Origin: Rhodobacter sp.
Lineage (GTDB): Bacteria; Pseudomonadota; Alphaproteobacteria; Rhodobacterales; Rhodobacteraceae
Length of the DNA: 37,570 nucleotides
Direction of reading: 5' to 3'
NCBI GenBank assembly: GCA_020250125.1
Contig: JADCEL010000094.1
Location: 1-37,570 of the forward strand
This document shows positions 24,949 through 33,223 of the stretch, in pieces. Position numbers and translations under genes: made by a program. Below the pieces are notes generated by a model, which saw only the letters and a list, made by a program, of their open reading frames with translations, was not told where the DNA came from and made no database searches. Within the stretch, counting starts at the first letter, position 1; each line of letters begins with the position of its first letter.

Positions 24949-25147
24949 GGGAAAGGCACTGCCTTTCCCCGCGCCTTTGCGCTGCGGCGGGCCAGGACCG
25001 GTTCGGTCGGGTGTATCACCGTCCGGCCCCTGCCCGGGCGGGGGTGAAGCCCCCGCCGAGGGGCGGGCGGGGGCTGGACGGAGGCTTTGGGCCTCCGTCC
25101 GGAAGCCGTTGATCGGATCGGTCGCGGCAGGGGCGATGGCCCCTGCC
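24949..25147 (+). repeat. Third copy of the hairpin repeat, variant stems
   Basis: Stem-loops occur in the same order as in the left-end units. H4-like at 24949-24969 is GGGAAAGGC / loop ACT / GCCTTTCCC. H5-like inner stem is at 25037-25057 (loop TGAAG). H1-like at 25076-25100 is GGACGGAGGC / TTTGG / GCCTCCGTCC. H2 at 25126-25147 has an identical stem to the other copies and the GATG loop. H3 is absent and no second unit follows. Stem changes are matched on the opposite arm. Confidence 0.8.
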
Positions 25148-25543
25148 AGGTCAGCCTCGGCAAGAAGATGATGCCGTTCGCCCTTGCCACAAAACCCGTG
25201 AGGCGGGGCACATAATCCCCTGGCCCGGCCCCACCCTGCGCCACTGCGCAAGCAAAGCCGGTCTTCGCCGCGCTGGCCACGTGGTGGTGACGGCGGCGGC
25301 ATTGGCCCTGCCTTCCAGACAGCGCAGGTCCTTGCAGGCGTTCGCAAGGGAAAGCGGTACGCCCGCCTGTTGCCGTCCCGCGCGCAGCCGATGAAGGGCT
25401 GCCAGAACCCGGTCATTTCCGGAATGCGTCGCGGGCGGAAAATGATCCACCCCCGCACAGGTTGCACCGGTGTGTTTCCCGTGCACCGCCGCCGGCCGGC
25501 CGGACGGACAGGTGCTGTCAGACGATCTTCGTCCTGCGTCTGT
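25148..25543. other. Intergenic stretch after the third repeat copy
   Basis: About 400 bp between the hairpin repeat and the small gene at 25544. High-GC sequence with several open frames on both strands, none matching a protein I know. It may hold a decayed insertion or gene, but no motif supports that. Confidence 0.4.
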
Positions 25544-25780
25544 CTACGCCTTTTTCGCCAGCCGGTAACTGCCCTCTGGCAGGTTCAGTGCCGCCGCCAG
25601 TTCGCTCAGCTGCGCGTTCGACAGGGTGATTTTCACCACCTCGTCCCGGCGCGGGTCGAACTGCTCGACGGTCACGCATTCCTCAAAGGCCAGGATGATC
25701 ACGTCTTCCTCAAGCGCGGGTCCACCCTCGTCAACAAGGGTGATCACGGTCGCGTCGAAATCATGTTCAATGGTAAACAT
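25544..25780 (-). CDS. Small conserved-looking hypothetical protein
   Basis: A 78-aa acidic protein that starts MFTIEHDFDATVITLVDEGG and ends in GSYRLAKKA. The strand-rich first half and helical second half suggest a compact domain; there is no signal peptide, membrane segment or Cys cluster. It is divergent from the M48 peptidase gene with about 130 bp between starts. The biased third-position usage and sensible composition make it more likely real than chance. Function is unknown. Confidence 0.6.
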   Translation of the reverse strand: MFTIEHDFDATVITLVDEGGPALEEDVIILAFEECVTVEQFDPRRDEVVKITLSNAQLSELAAALNLPEGSYRLAKKA

Positions 25781-25908
25781 GGGTGCAGCTTACGCAGTCC
25801 GGCGGCCCGGCTCAATGGGCAAACGTCCGTGCAAATCACCGTGAGGGGGATGTATCCCGGCGGTGGCCGCGCTACCGTTCGCCAGGGTTCTGGCGGGGAA
25901 ACGCAGGC

Positions 25909-26619
25909 GTGCTTGGACGTTGGCTTGGCGGAGTGATTGCGGCGGCAGGTCTGGCCGGCTGCACCGTGCCGGTGGCCCCGCCCGGCGGTGGCCCGCCCCC
26001 GGCCGAGTTCGCCGCGGCCCCCTCGCCCGAACAGGCAGCCCGCACCTTTGTCTATGTGGTTGACCGGGTGGTGCCGGTGGCCGAGGCGATTTGCCTTGAA
26101 CGCACCCGCAACGTGCCCTGCAGTTTCCAGATCGCCATTGACGACCGGCCCGGACAGGCCCCGAACGCCTTTCAGACCCTGGACGATCAGGGCAACCCGA
26201 TCATCGCCTTCAACGTGCCGCTGCTGATGGACATTCGCAACCCCGACGAGCTTGCCTTCGTCATGGGCCATGAGACCGCGCATCACATCGCCGGCCATAT
26301 CGCCCGGCAGCAGTCCGGAATGATGCAGGGCGCGCTTGTTGCCGGTGCGCTGGCGACGCTGGGCGGGGGCGATGAGGCCACGATCCGCGCCGCGCAGGAC
26401 ATGGGTGCCGAACTTGGCGCGCGCCGCTATTCCAAGGGGTTCGAGCTGGAGGCGGATGCGCTTGGCACCGAAATCGCCTGGCGCGCCGGGTTCGATCCGC
26501 TGGTTGGCGCACAGTTCTTCAACCGCCTGCCAGACCCGGGCAACCGCTTTCTGGGCACGCACCCGCCGACCGGCCAGCGGTACCAGGCGGTCGTCCAGAC
26601 GATGCAGACCCTGCGCTGA
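25909..26619 (+). CDS. Lipoprotein M48-family metallopeptidase
   Basis: A protein of about 236 aa. The N-terminus is a lipoprotein signal: a hydrophobic stretch followed by lipobox LAGC with Cys18. The zinc protease motif is H121-E122-TA-H125 (GHETAHHIAGH) with a downstream third ligand in FELEAD (E179-x3-D183), both typical of M48 (HtpX/Ste24/BepA-like) gluzincins. It probably acts in the periplasm at a membrane, for instance on misfolded envelope proteins. The start GTG 25909 is inferred because it puts the signal peptide at the N-terminus; upstream extension adds non-conserved sequence. Confidence 0.85.
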   Translation: MLGRWLGGVIAAAGLAGCTVPVAPPGGGPPPAEFAAAPSPEQAARTFVYVVDRVVPVAEAICLERTRNVPCSFQIAIDDRPGQAPNAFQTLDDQGNPIIAFNVPLLMDIRNPDELAFVMGHETAHHIAGHIARQQSGMMQGALVAGALATLGGGDEATIRAAQDMGAELGARRYSKGFELEADALGTEIAWRAGFDPLVGAQFFNRLPDPGNRFLGTHPPTGQRYQAVVQTMQTLR

Positions 26620-26625
26620 GCCAGC

Positions 26626-26639
26626 TTGATCTGAATCAA
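26626..26639. promoter_or_regulatory. FNR/FnrL binding box
   Basis: TTGATCTGAATCAA, an exact match to the FNR consensus TTGAT-N4-ATCAA (and symmetric for one more base each side), 54 bp upstream of the DUF6455 ATG and 6 bp after the M48 stop. Its spacing suits FNR activation from about -41.5 of a start near 26674. Confidence 0.75.
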
Positions 26640-26693
26640 GGACGACACCGGGTGTCCGGTTCCAGCATGGGCAACGGTGCAGGAGGACAGGGG

Positions 26694-26945
26694 ATGATCG
26701 GCTTTACAGAAGGACCACAGGCTTGGGGTCTGACACAGGGCATGGCGCGGGTGGCGGGGGTAAACCTGCCCGCTGCGGTGATCGAGGGCTGGCTGACCCG
26801 GTCCGAGCTTGGGCGGTTGGTCGGACGCTGCCAGACCTGCGGCCAGTCCGCCCGCTGCCTGCGCTGGCTGGCAGTTGCCAGCAGGCCCCCGCTGCCGGAC
26901 TACTGCCCCAACAAACCCGAGATCGAGTCCCTCGCCCCGGCCTGA
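26694..26945 (+). CDS. DUF6455 family Cys-rich small protein
   Basis: An 83-aa protein with four Cys: C46-QT-C49, C55 and C71 (GRCQTCGQSARCLRWLA ... YCPN), plus a conserved W33-L-T-R-S-E-L segment. The pattern resembles a small metal or Fe-S binding protein; DUF6455 has no defined function. ATG 26694 is chosen because AGGAGG lies upstream at good distance, whereas an earlier GTG at 26652 has none. The preceding perfect FNR box suggests expression under low oxygen. Confidence 0.8.
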   Translation: MIGFTEGPQAWGLTQGMARVAGVNLPAAVIEGWLTRSELGRLVGRCQTCGQSARCLRWLAVASRPPLPDYCPNKPEIESLAPA

Positions 26946-27099
26946 CCCGGCCATGGCGGCAAGGCGGTGACGAACCTGCGGCATGGATCGCAGTCCTGAC
27001 GTGGGCACGGAAATCGCTGGTCGTGCCTTGGCGTCCCGCGCGGTGCCGCGTGGGGTGCCGGCGATGCCGGAACCTTTCCCGGTCGACTGCAATCCACGA

Positions 27100-27721
27100 A
27101 GAAACGTTCTGCAAGGGCAGTGGGATCGCCGATGGCCTTGTGCCCGTGTTCGACGGGGGTCTAACCTGTAGCGATGGTCGGTGCGCGCCCATAGCGGTCT
27201 TCGAGGATTTCCAGCAGATCGCGCCGCGCGGACGGGGTGCGAACGGACTTTCCCCGGTCATCAAGAATGAGGACATCCAGCGTGGCGATGGCCTGAAGCA
27301 GGCGGGCGTGGCGTCCGTCACCCCTTGCCGGGACGCGCGCTTTGAAGAGTCGTGCGGCGCGCCGGCAGGCAGCATTTCGCCCGTCACGGCATGCCTTCTG
27401 CCCAAGGGCACAGGCGATCCGGCTTTTGCCGGGGCCTGTTTGTCCGGTGATCGGCAGGGTCTTGCGCCGGTCGATCCGGCCGCCATCGATCAGTTGCAAC
27501 AGGACGGAACGGTCAATCCCGCGCGGGGGTCTGAGGTCGGGGTCTTCCGCCGTCGCGGCCCGGCGCGGGGCGGCAAACTTCAGGCGGGCGGTCTTGCGTT
27601 TGGCGTCGCCTTCGGTGGCCTTGCGATCAACCGGCAGGCCAGGACGATCCTCAAGGCGCAGGGTCCGCAAGGGTGGGGCGGGCACGGTGCCGCTTTTCCG
27701 GCGCGCGGGCCATTCCGGCAA
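27100..27721 (-). pseudogene. istB pseudogene (IS21 helper ATPase)
   Basis: Similarity to IstB starts near LPVDRKATEGDAKRKTARLKFA and continues through Walker A GQTGPGKS, Walker B LDVLILDD and DLLEILEDRYGR. A stop then follows in this frame (near 27161), and the expected C-terminal IGDPT..LAE segment is found about 30-60 bp further on in another frame (27123-27133). This indicates a frameshift or stop mutation. Confidence 0.75.
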
Positions 27722-27793
27722 GGCCGAGCGCGGTCAGGCGCGCATGATCCGCATGTTCAACGCATCCCGCAACTGCCGGATCGCTGCGGTCAC

Positions 27794-28249
27794 CTAAGCC
27801 ACAGGGAAGAACCGCCGGTTGCGCAGCCGTGCCAGACTCCGGCGTTGCGCCACCTGCACCGCACCCTTGACCTTGGCCTTGTCACAGGGCGTGCAAGGAC
27901 GGGCGGGCAGGATCGCGGTATCACAGTGCCCCGCCATCCCGGCACAGGTCCGGTTCAGACCGGGGTCGTACCAGTCTGCCTTCAAGACCGCCGGCTTCAG
28001 ATTGTCGGGCACGACAGCCTTCGCCACACCACCCGGAAAGGCGAACAAGCGGACGCGGGCCGCGATCCAGTCCCCGGGACCCTTGGTGGCCACCGCCTTG
28101 GCATCGGTGCAGTTCGACGCAGCCATGGTGGCGACACACAGCGTCATGGCCTGCACCGCGCCGCTGTCCGGATGGAACACGTCGATCATGTCTCCGGCGA
28201 AGCCGATAAGGACCTTCCCGCCACCGCCATGCGTCTGCCGCATCGCCAA
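27794..28249 (-). pseudogene. istA pseudogene (IS21 transposase fragment)
   Basis: A 151-aa fragment matching the middle of IstA: RQTHGGGGKVLIGFAGD, then VATMAASNCTDA, GGVAKAVVPDNLKPAV and LPARPCTPCDKAKVKGAVQ. The second catalytic Asp (PDNLK) is present, but the expected catalytic Glu after DKAKV is Lys. The N-terminal helix-turn-helix region and most of the C-terminus are missing. It is not functional. Confidence 0.75.
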
Positions 28250-28394
28250 GCGCCCGGCAACCCCCGGCGCATGACCGGCCCGGACAGGTCCGGGATCACG
28301 GTGAACGCCAGCGGCTGCACCACGTCATGGGACATGACCCCGGTCCGCCGGAACAATTCATTCATGCGGCACCCCCTTTGGTGCCATGATGGAC

Positions 28395-29246
28395 TCAGGC
28401 CAGGATCACCGGGGCAGGTGATGCAACACCCTGGCGGCGCGTCCCCTGACCGTATCGGCAGGCCGACAGCGCAGCGCCAAGGTCCACCGCGGCGCGTCGT
28501 GCGGCAGCCACAAGGATCAACCGGTCGGCTGAGTTCAGCCGCTGTTCCGGCGCTGCAAGGCTGAGCGCGGCAATGACCTTGTTGTCGTCATCCAGCACCG
28601 GTGCCGCGACACAGCCTGCGTGCTGATTGGTTTCTCCGATTTCCATCGCATAACCGGCAGCGCGCGCGGCGCGGATCTGGGCCATGAGCCGATCAACATC
28701 GGTTTCCGCCAGACCGGTGGGCGAGGGGGCCACCGTGGAGGTCAGAATCCGCCGCAAACCCTCGTCATCAAGGTCAGAAACCAGAAGCCGGCCCGCCGCC
28801 GCCCAGTTCACCGGCACCCGCGATCCGGTGTTCGAGATGATGCGGACGGCGCGAAAGCCTTCTTCCTTCATCAGGACATGCATGAGCGGGCCTTCCATGG
28901 CGGAAAGCTGGACCGTCTCGCCTGTTTCGTCGCGCAGCGCGCGGACGATCCGTGCCCCTTCGCGCAGGATATCCACCTGCGCCCGGTACCCGGCCCCCAG
29001 TTCATGCAGCCTGTGGCCAAGGGCAAACCGCGCCCCGTCGGCGGGGGTCAGCAGCCCTTCGTGCAGCATGGCGTTCAGAAGATCATAGGCTGTGGATTTC
29101 GGGATCGACAGGGCCAGGGCCATCTCTGCCAGGCTTTGCGGCTGGCCGCGCCGGTGGATCAGCGTCAGCATGGCCACGGCCCGGCGCAGGCTGCGCGCAC
29201 CCGAGCCTGCCGGGGTGGCCTTGGGCGCATCCGGGCTTTCGATCAA
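28395..29246 (-). CDS. IclR-family transcriptional regulator
   Basis: A 283-aa regulator. The N-terminal winged helix (about 20-85; SIPKSTAYDLLNAMLHEGLL is the recognition region) is followed by an IclR effector-binding domain with VRIISNTGSRVPVNWAAAGR and GCVAAPVLDDDNKVIAALSLAAP. It overlaps the SDR gene start region by 4 bp (ATGA) on the same strand, so the SDR and regulator are co-transcribed. It probably controls carbohydrate module 2; an inverted repeat at 30053-30068 in the divergent promoter region is a candidate site. The effector is unknown. Confidence 0.9.
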   Translation of the reverse strand: MIESPDAPKATPAGSGARSLRRAVAMLTLIHRRGQPQSLAEMALALSIPKSTAYDLLNAMLHEGLLTPADGARFALGHRLHELGAGYRAQVDILREGARIVRALRDETGETVQLSAMEGPLMHVLMKEEGFRAVRIISNTGSRVPVNWAAAGRLLVSDLDDEGLRRILTSTVAPSPTGLAETDVDRLMAQIRAARAAGYAMEIGETNQHAGCVAAPVLDDDNKVIAALSLAAPEQRLNSADRLILVAAARRAAVDLGAALSACRYGQGTRRQGVASPAPVILA

Positions 29247-29983
29247 TATGTTGCCCTTCCGCCGGACAGGTCAAAGACCGCGCCGGTTGTAAAGCTGTTC
29301 TCCTTTGAGCACAGCCAGCCGATCATTGCCGCCGCTTCCGCGACATCAAGGAACCGGCCGCGCGGAATCCTGGCCAGCATGTAGTCGATATGCGCCTGCG
29401 ACATCTGGTCGAAGATGCGGGTCCGGGCGGCGGCGGGCGTTACGCAGTTGATGGCGATGTTTTCGCCCGCGTGTTCCTTGCCCAGCGACTTCGTCAGCCC
29501 GATCACCCCGGCCTTGGAGGCCGAATAGGCGGCGGCGTTGGGATTGCCCTCTTTGCCCGCGATCGAGGCGATGGTAACAATCCGCCCGTAGCCCAAGGCC
29601 TGCATCTGCGGCAGGACCGACCGGCAGCAGTTGAAGGTGCCGGTCAGGTTGATGTCGATGATCCGGCGCCATTCGGCAGGATCATAGGCTGTAACCGGCC
29701 CGTTCGAGCCCGCGATCCCGGCCGAGGTGACCAGGATGGAGACCGGGCCAAGCGCCTTTTGCGTTGTTTCTGCGGCGCGGGCCACGGCCCCGGTATCGGC
29801 CACATCCACCCCATAGGCCCGCCCGCCAAGCGTGGCCGCAACCTTGCCGGCCAGATCGGCGTCCATATCCCAGATTGCCACCGTGACGCCATCCGCAGCC
29901 AACCGTTGCGCCACCGCCAGGCCGAGGCCCTGCGCCCCGCCGGTCACCACCGCGACCCGCCCCGCCTGACCTGTTCCGTCCAT
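29243..29983 (-). CDS. SDR dehydrogenase of sugar-acid type
   Basis: A 246-aa SDR with complete motifs: TGGAQGLG (cofactor), SAGIAG, catalytic Ser in VTIASIAG and YSASK. The tail of NSFTTGAVFDLSGG is standard. Similarity is to SDRs of non-phosphorylative sugar pathways, such as 2-keto-3-deoxy-sugar-acid dehydrogenases. ATG 29983 is preferred over one at 30001 because a G-rich purine stretch precedes it at proper spacing. It lies upstream of and overlaps the IclR gene, and is divergent from the second SDR and importer operon. Confidence 0.85.
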   Translation of the reverse strand: MDGTGQAGRVAVVTGGAQGLGLAVAQRLAADGVTVAIWDMDADLAGKVAATLGGRAYGVDVADTGAVARAAETTQKALGPVSILVTSAGIAGSNGPVTAYDPAEWRRIIDINLTGTFNCCRSVLPQMQALGYGRIVTIASIAGKEGNPNAAAYSASKAGVIGLTKSLGKEHAGENIAINCVTPAAARTRIFDQMSQAHIDYMLARIPRGRFLDVAEAAAMIGWLCSKENSFTTGAVFDLSGGRATY

Positions 29984-30003
29984 TTGCCTGCCCCCCGCCA
30001 CGC

Positions 30004-30068
30004 TTGACTCGCGGTTTGGCGCACCCTAACCTGACCGAAACCCCGGATGCAATTCCGAAATCCCGGAA
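30004..30068 (+). promoter_or_regulatory. Candidate promoter and IclR-type operator of module 2
   Basis: TTGACT (30004-30009), 17-bp spacer, TAACCT (30027-30032), followed by the inverted repeat TTCCG-N6-CGGAA (30053-30068) just downstream of the expected start. It lies between divergent SDR genes; the palindrome is a candidate for the adjacent IclR. The -35 region is part of TTGACTCGCGG, repeated upstream of module 1 at 13904-13914. Confidence 0.45.
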
Positions 30069-30133
30069 AGCCGGGGCTGCGAGGATCGGATGTCGCGCCA
30101 GACCCTGTCCGCACGACCCTGCCGAGGCCGCGT

Positions 30134-30910
30134 GTGAGCGGGCTTCTTTCTGGCCTGTCCTGTCTTGTCACCGGCGCGGGTCAGGGCCTTGGCCAGGCCA
30201 TCGCCGCCGCAATGGCGGCAGAGGGCGCGCGGCTGACCCTGCTCGACCGCAACGCCGGCACCGTGGCACAGGCTGCCGGGGCGATCCGCGCCCGCGGTCA
30301 CAGCGCCGAGGGCCACGCAATCGATGTCACGGACGCCGCCGCCTATGGCGCGCTTGTCGGCGACCTCGCCGACCGGCATGGCATCGACGTGCTGGTGAAC
30401 AATGCCGGGATCAACCCGCCTGCACACACAATCCTGGAAGACAGGCAGGAGGATTGGGACCGCACGATTGCTGTGAACCTTGAGGCGGTCTGGCGCGGGT
30501 CCAAGCTGGTCGCGCCGCACATGGTGCGGCGCGGGGGCGGGCGGATCATCCACATCTCTTCGGTGCAGGGATTTGTCTCAAGCGGCCGGTGCGGTGCCTA
30601 CAACGCCGCCAAGGCCGGGGTGATCGGCCTTGCCAAATCCATGGCCGTCGAACTTGCCCCGCACGGCATTCTGGTGAACGCCGTCGCACCCGGTTTCCTG
30701 CGCACGCCGATGTCCGTGGTCGATGGCGTGGACGAGACCGAAACGCCCGGGTTCCGCGACTGGTATGTCACGCGCGGCCGCATACCCCTGCGCCGGGCAG
30801 GAGAACCCGAAGACGTGGCGGGAAGCGTGGTATTCCTTGCCTCGCCGCTGTGCCGCTGGATGACCGGACAGGTGCTGGTCGTCGATGGCGGGATGACAGC
30901 GACGTTCTGA
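30134..30910 (+). CDS. SDR-family aldose dehydrogenase-like
   Basis: A 258-aa SDR with intact motifs: TGAGQGLG, NNAGIN, catalytic Ser in HISSVQG and YNAAK. RGRIPLRRAGEPEDVAG and TGQVLVVDGGMTATF are found in sugar dehydrogenases of this family. It probably oxidises the imported sugar at C1 to a lactone, matching the downstream SMP-30 lactonase gene. GTG 30134 is chosen because GAGG lies 5-6 bases upstream and homology begins there; upstream in-frame sequence overlaps the promoter. It is followed after 31 bp by the binding-protein gene. Confidence 0.85.
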   Translation: MSGLLSGLSCLVTGAGQGLGQAIAAAMAAEGARLTLLDRNAGTVAQAAGAIRARGHSAEGHAIDVTDAAAYGALVGDLADRHGIDVLVNNAGINPPAHTILEDRQEDWDRTIAVNLEAVWRGSKLVAPHMVRRGGGRIIHISSVQGFVSSGRCGAYNAAKAGVIGLAKSMAVELAPHGILVNAVAPGFLRTPMSVVDGVDETETPGFRDWYVTRGRIPLRRAGEPEDVAGSVVFLASPLCRWMTGQVLVVDGGMTATF

Positions 30911-30941
30911 ACAAACCGAAACAGGATCAAGGGAGGACGAC

Positions 30942-32297
30942 ATGACGACCCAGGCAAGACGCACAGCCGATACAGCGGGGCTGGGCCGTCGGCGCTTTCT
31001 GCAGGCGGGGGCCGGATTCGGGGCCCTGACGCTGACCGGCGGGCTGGCCGGCCGCGCGCTGGCCCAGACCCCGGCGCTTGACATGTGGTGGTGGGGCGAA
31101 CAGGAATTGCCCGGCCTGCAGGCCTATCTGGACAAGGCAATTGCCGCCTTCGATCTGGCGCAGATCACCCCCATGCTGCAGGATACCGCAGTCGTGATCT
31201 CGCAGTTCCAGACGGCGGCGGCGGCGGGCAACCCGCCCGACATCCAGTATCTGTGGAACGGCATCTACCACATGGAAAGCGTCTGGCTGGGCTATCTTGC
31301 CGCGCTGTCGGATGTGATGGACCCGGGCATCCTTGCCGCCTCGAACCACGGGCCGCTGTCGCGGTTCGACGGCAAGGTCTGGCGCATGGGGTGGTACCCG
31401 CTGCCGATGCCCTGGTATTTCAACAAAGACCTTTTCGACCGCGCGGGCCTGAACGCCGATGCGCCGCCCGCCACCTGGGACGGGCTGCTTGCGGCCTGCG
31501 AGGCCTTGAAGACCGCCGGGATCGAGCCTTTCGGCGGCGGCGTGCAGGATGGCTACTGGGCGGAATGGTACCTGACCCATGCCCTGTCGCAAAACCTTGA
31601 TACCGTGGGCGATGCGGTGAACCTTTTCATCGGCGATCTCGACTTCCGCGAGCCGCGCTATCACCAGCACTGGGTCAAGCTGGCCGAGCTGCGCGATGCG
31701 GGCTTTCTGAACAAGGACATGGCCAGCCTGGAGCTTTACCCCGGCATCGACCTTTGCGTGAACGGCCAGCTTGGAATCTGCTCGTCGATCGGCACCCGCC
31801 TTCCCGCCGATGCCATAACCACGAACGGCCGGATCGGCTGCATGACGCTGCCCGTCTTCGGGGTGGGTGCGCTTGCCGGACGCCCGGTGGTGGACATGCA
31901 GGGGCTGGGGATCAGCGCAGGGTCCGGGGCACCCGACATCGCCGCCCGCTTCCTCGAATTCCTGAATGCCCCCGCGCAGCTTGCTTCGTTCTGGGAAGCG
32001 ACAGGCTGGATTCCCGCCGCTTCGGGCTTTGACGACAGCGTGATCTCGGACCCGTCCGTCAGGGACCTTTGGACCCGCTGGGGCAAGGGCAACAACATCA
32101 CCAACATCACCAATCTGATGCCCGGCCAGTTCTACGAACAGGCGGCGATCCCGACCGGCCAGAACATCATCACCGCCGGCATGTCGGGCGAGGAGGCGGG
32201 CGAGCTTGCCGCCCGGGTCGCACAGGAATGGCGCGACTTCAATCCTGATCTGGTCGAGACGTACCGCACATGGGCGGCAGAGCTTTCCGCCGGCTGA
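30942..32297 (+). CDS. Extracellular sugar-binding protein with Tat signal
   Basis: A 451-aa solute-binding protein of family 1 (MalE/UgpB-like). The N-terminus has a twin-arginine signal: GRRRFLQAG, a mildly hydrophobic stretch, then RALAQ before the mature region TPALDMWWWG. The mature part shows the usual features: AAAGNPPDIQYLWNG, MPWYFNKDLFDRAG, and STAL-type C-terminal helices. It is unusual for a sugar-binding protein to be sent through Tat; the translocase genes are in this window. GGGAGG precedes ATG 30942. It is followed by an intercistronic hairpin and two permease genes. Confidence 0.9.
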   Translation: MTTQARRTADTAGLGRRRFLQAGAGFGALTLTGGLAGRALAQTPALDMWWWGEQELPGLQAYLDKAIAAFDLAQITPMLQDTAVVISQFQTAAAAGNPPDIQYLWNGIYHMESVWLGYLAALSDVMDPGILAASNHGPLSRFDGKVWRMGWYPLPMPWYFNKDLFDRAGLNADAPPATWDGLLAACEALKTAGIEPFGGGVQDGYWAEWYLTHALSQNLDTVGDAVNLFIGDLDFREPRYHQHWVKLAELRDAGFLNKDMASLELYPGIDLCVNGQLGICSSIGTRLPADAITTNGRIGCMTLPVFGVGALAGRPVVDMQGLGISAGSGAPDIAARFLEFLNAPAQLASFWEATGWIPAASGFDDSVISDPSVRDLWTRWGKGNNITNITNLMPGQFYEQAAIPTGQNIITAGMSGEEAGELAARVAQEWRDFNPDLVETYRTWAAELSAG

Positions 32298-32305
32298 TCC
32301 CTTTC

Positions 32306-32330
32306 GGGCGCAGCCGTCCGCGCTGCGCCC
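32306..32330 (+). other. Intercistronic stem-loop after the binding-protein gene
   Basis: GGGCGCAG / 9-nt loop / CTGCGCCC, 8 bp downstream of the binding-protein stop and upstream of the permease. No U-run follows, so it is more likely an mRNA-stabilising or attenuating element that keeps binding-protein levels above permease levels than a terminator. Confidence 0.45.
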
Positions 32331-32353
32331 GGCCCTGATCCCGAAAGCCCCGG

Positions 32354-33223
32354 ATGCGCCGCAACAGCCCGCTTGTCCCCTATCTTTTCGTCCTGCCGCT
32401 GGCCGGCCTGCTGACCTTTGTCTTCGGTCTGTCGCTTGTGCGGCTGGTCGGGTTCAGCTTCAAGCAGGTCCGCGGCATCGACGGCCCCTGGATCGGCCTT
32501 CGCAACTATGAACTCGTGCTTGGCCAGCCCCTGTTCTGGGAAGCGGTTCGGCACAATATCCAGCTGTTCCTTGTCATCCCGGTGATGGTTGTCATCGCGC
32601 TGGCGCTGGCGCTGCTTTTGTACGAACGCCTGCCGGGCTGGCGCATCCACCGCACGATCCTGTTCCTGCCCTATGTCCTGGCCATTCCCATCATCGCCGT
32701 GGTGATGAAGCAGATGTTCCAGTTCTCCGGCCCGGTGAACACGGTTCTTTCGGCGCTTTCGCTTGACTTTCTGGTGCTGGACTGGATCGGGTCGGCGGAT
32801 GTGGCGCTTTGGACGGTGATGGGGCTGATCCTGTGGCGCGAGACGGCCCTGGGGGTGATCCTGTTCCTGTCCCGCCTTATGGCGCTGGATGAAACCCTGA
32901 TCGAGGCGGCGCGGCTGGACGGTGCCGGGTGGCGGCACCGCGCCTGGTACATCCTGATCCCGCAGATGCGCGGGGTGATCGAATTCTTCGCCGTCATCAG
33001 CGCGATCACGATGCTGTCGGCGGTTTTCGCCTATGTCTATGTCATCGGCGGCGGGCGGGGCGGGCCGGGAACGGCAACCATGGTGATCGAGCTTTACATC
33101 TTCAACGCCCTGATCCGCACCAGCCTGCCGGGCGTGGCGGCGGCGGTCAGCGTGATGCTGTTCCTGGTCTCGCTGATCCTGATCCGGGCGCTTTTCGCCC
33201 TGCGGCGCAGGGAAGAAGAATGA
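32354..33223 (+). CDS. Sugar ABC transporter permease (MalF/UgpA-like)
   Basis: A 289-aa permease with six predicted membrane helices. The EAA coupling motif reads LIEAARLDGAGWRHRAWYILIPQM, the standard form in sugar permeases. The N-terminal VPYLFVLPLAGLLTFVFG is the first helix. It partners with the next permease and an ATPase that is not encoded in this cluster. ATG 32354 is the first Met of the conserved N-terminus. It overlaps the second permease by 4 bp. Confidence 0.93.
   Translation: MRRNSPLVPYLFVLPLAGLLTFVFGLSLVRLVGFSFKQVRGIDGPWIGLRNYELVLGQPLFWEAVRHNIQLFLVIPVMVVIALALALLLYERLPGWRIHRTILFLPYVLAIPIIAVVMKQMFQFSGPVNTVLSALSLDFLVLDWIGSADVALWTVMGLILWRETALGVILFLSRLMALDETLIEAARLDGAGWRHRAWYILIPQMRGVIEFFAVISAITMLSAVFAYVYVIGGGRGGPGTATMVIELYIFNALIRTSLPGVAAAVSVMLFLVSLILIRALFALRRREEE

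Larger units (their letters stand above)
27100..28249 (-). mobile_element. Decayed IS21-family element (istA-istB relics)
   Basis: Minus-strand pieces of istA (28249-27794) followed by istB (27721 to about 27100), in the IS21 gene order. Both are truncated or frame-disrupted. No clear terminal repeats were found, so the outer limits are approximate. The 26946-27100 and 28250-28394 flanks show no other gene. Confidence 0.7.

Noticed and set aside
25151-25486. Open frames in the 25148-25543 gap as a gene or transposase remnant
   Set aside because: No conserved motif or plausible start; composition resembles random high-GC sequence.
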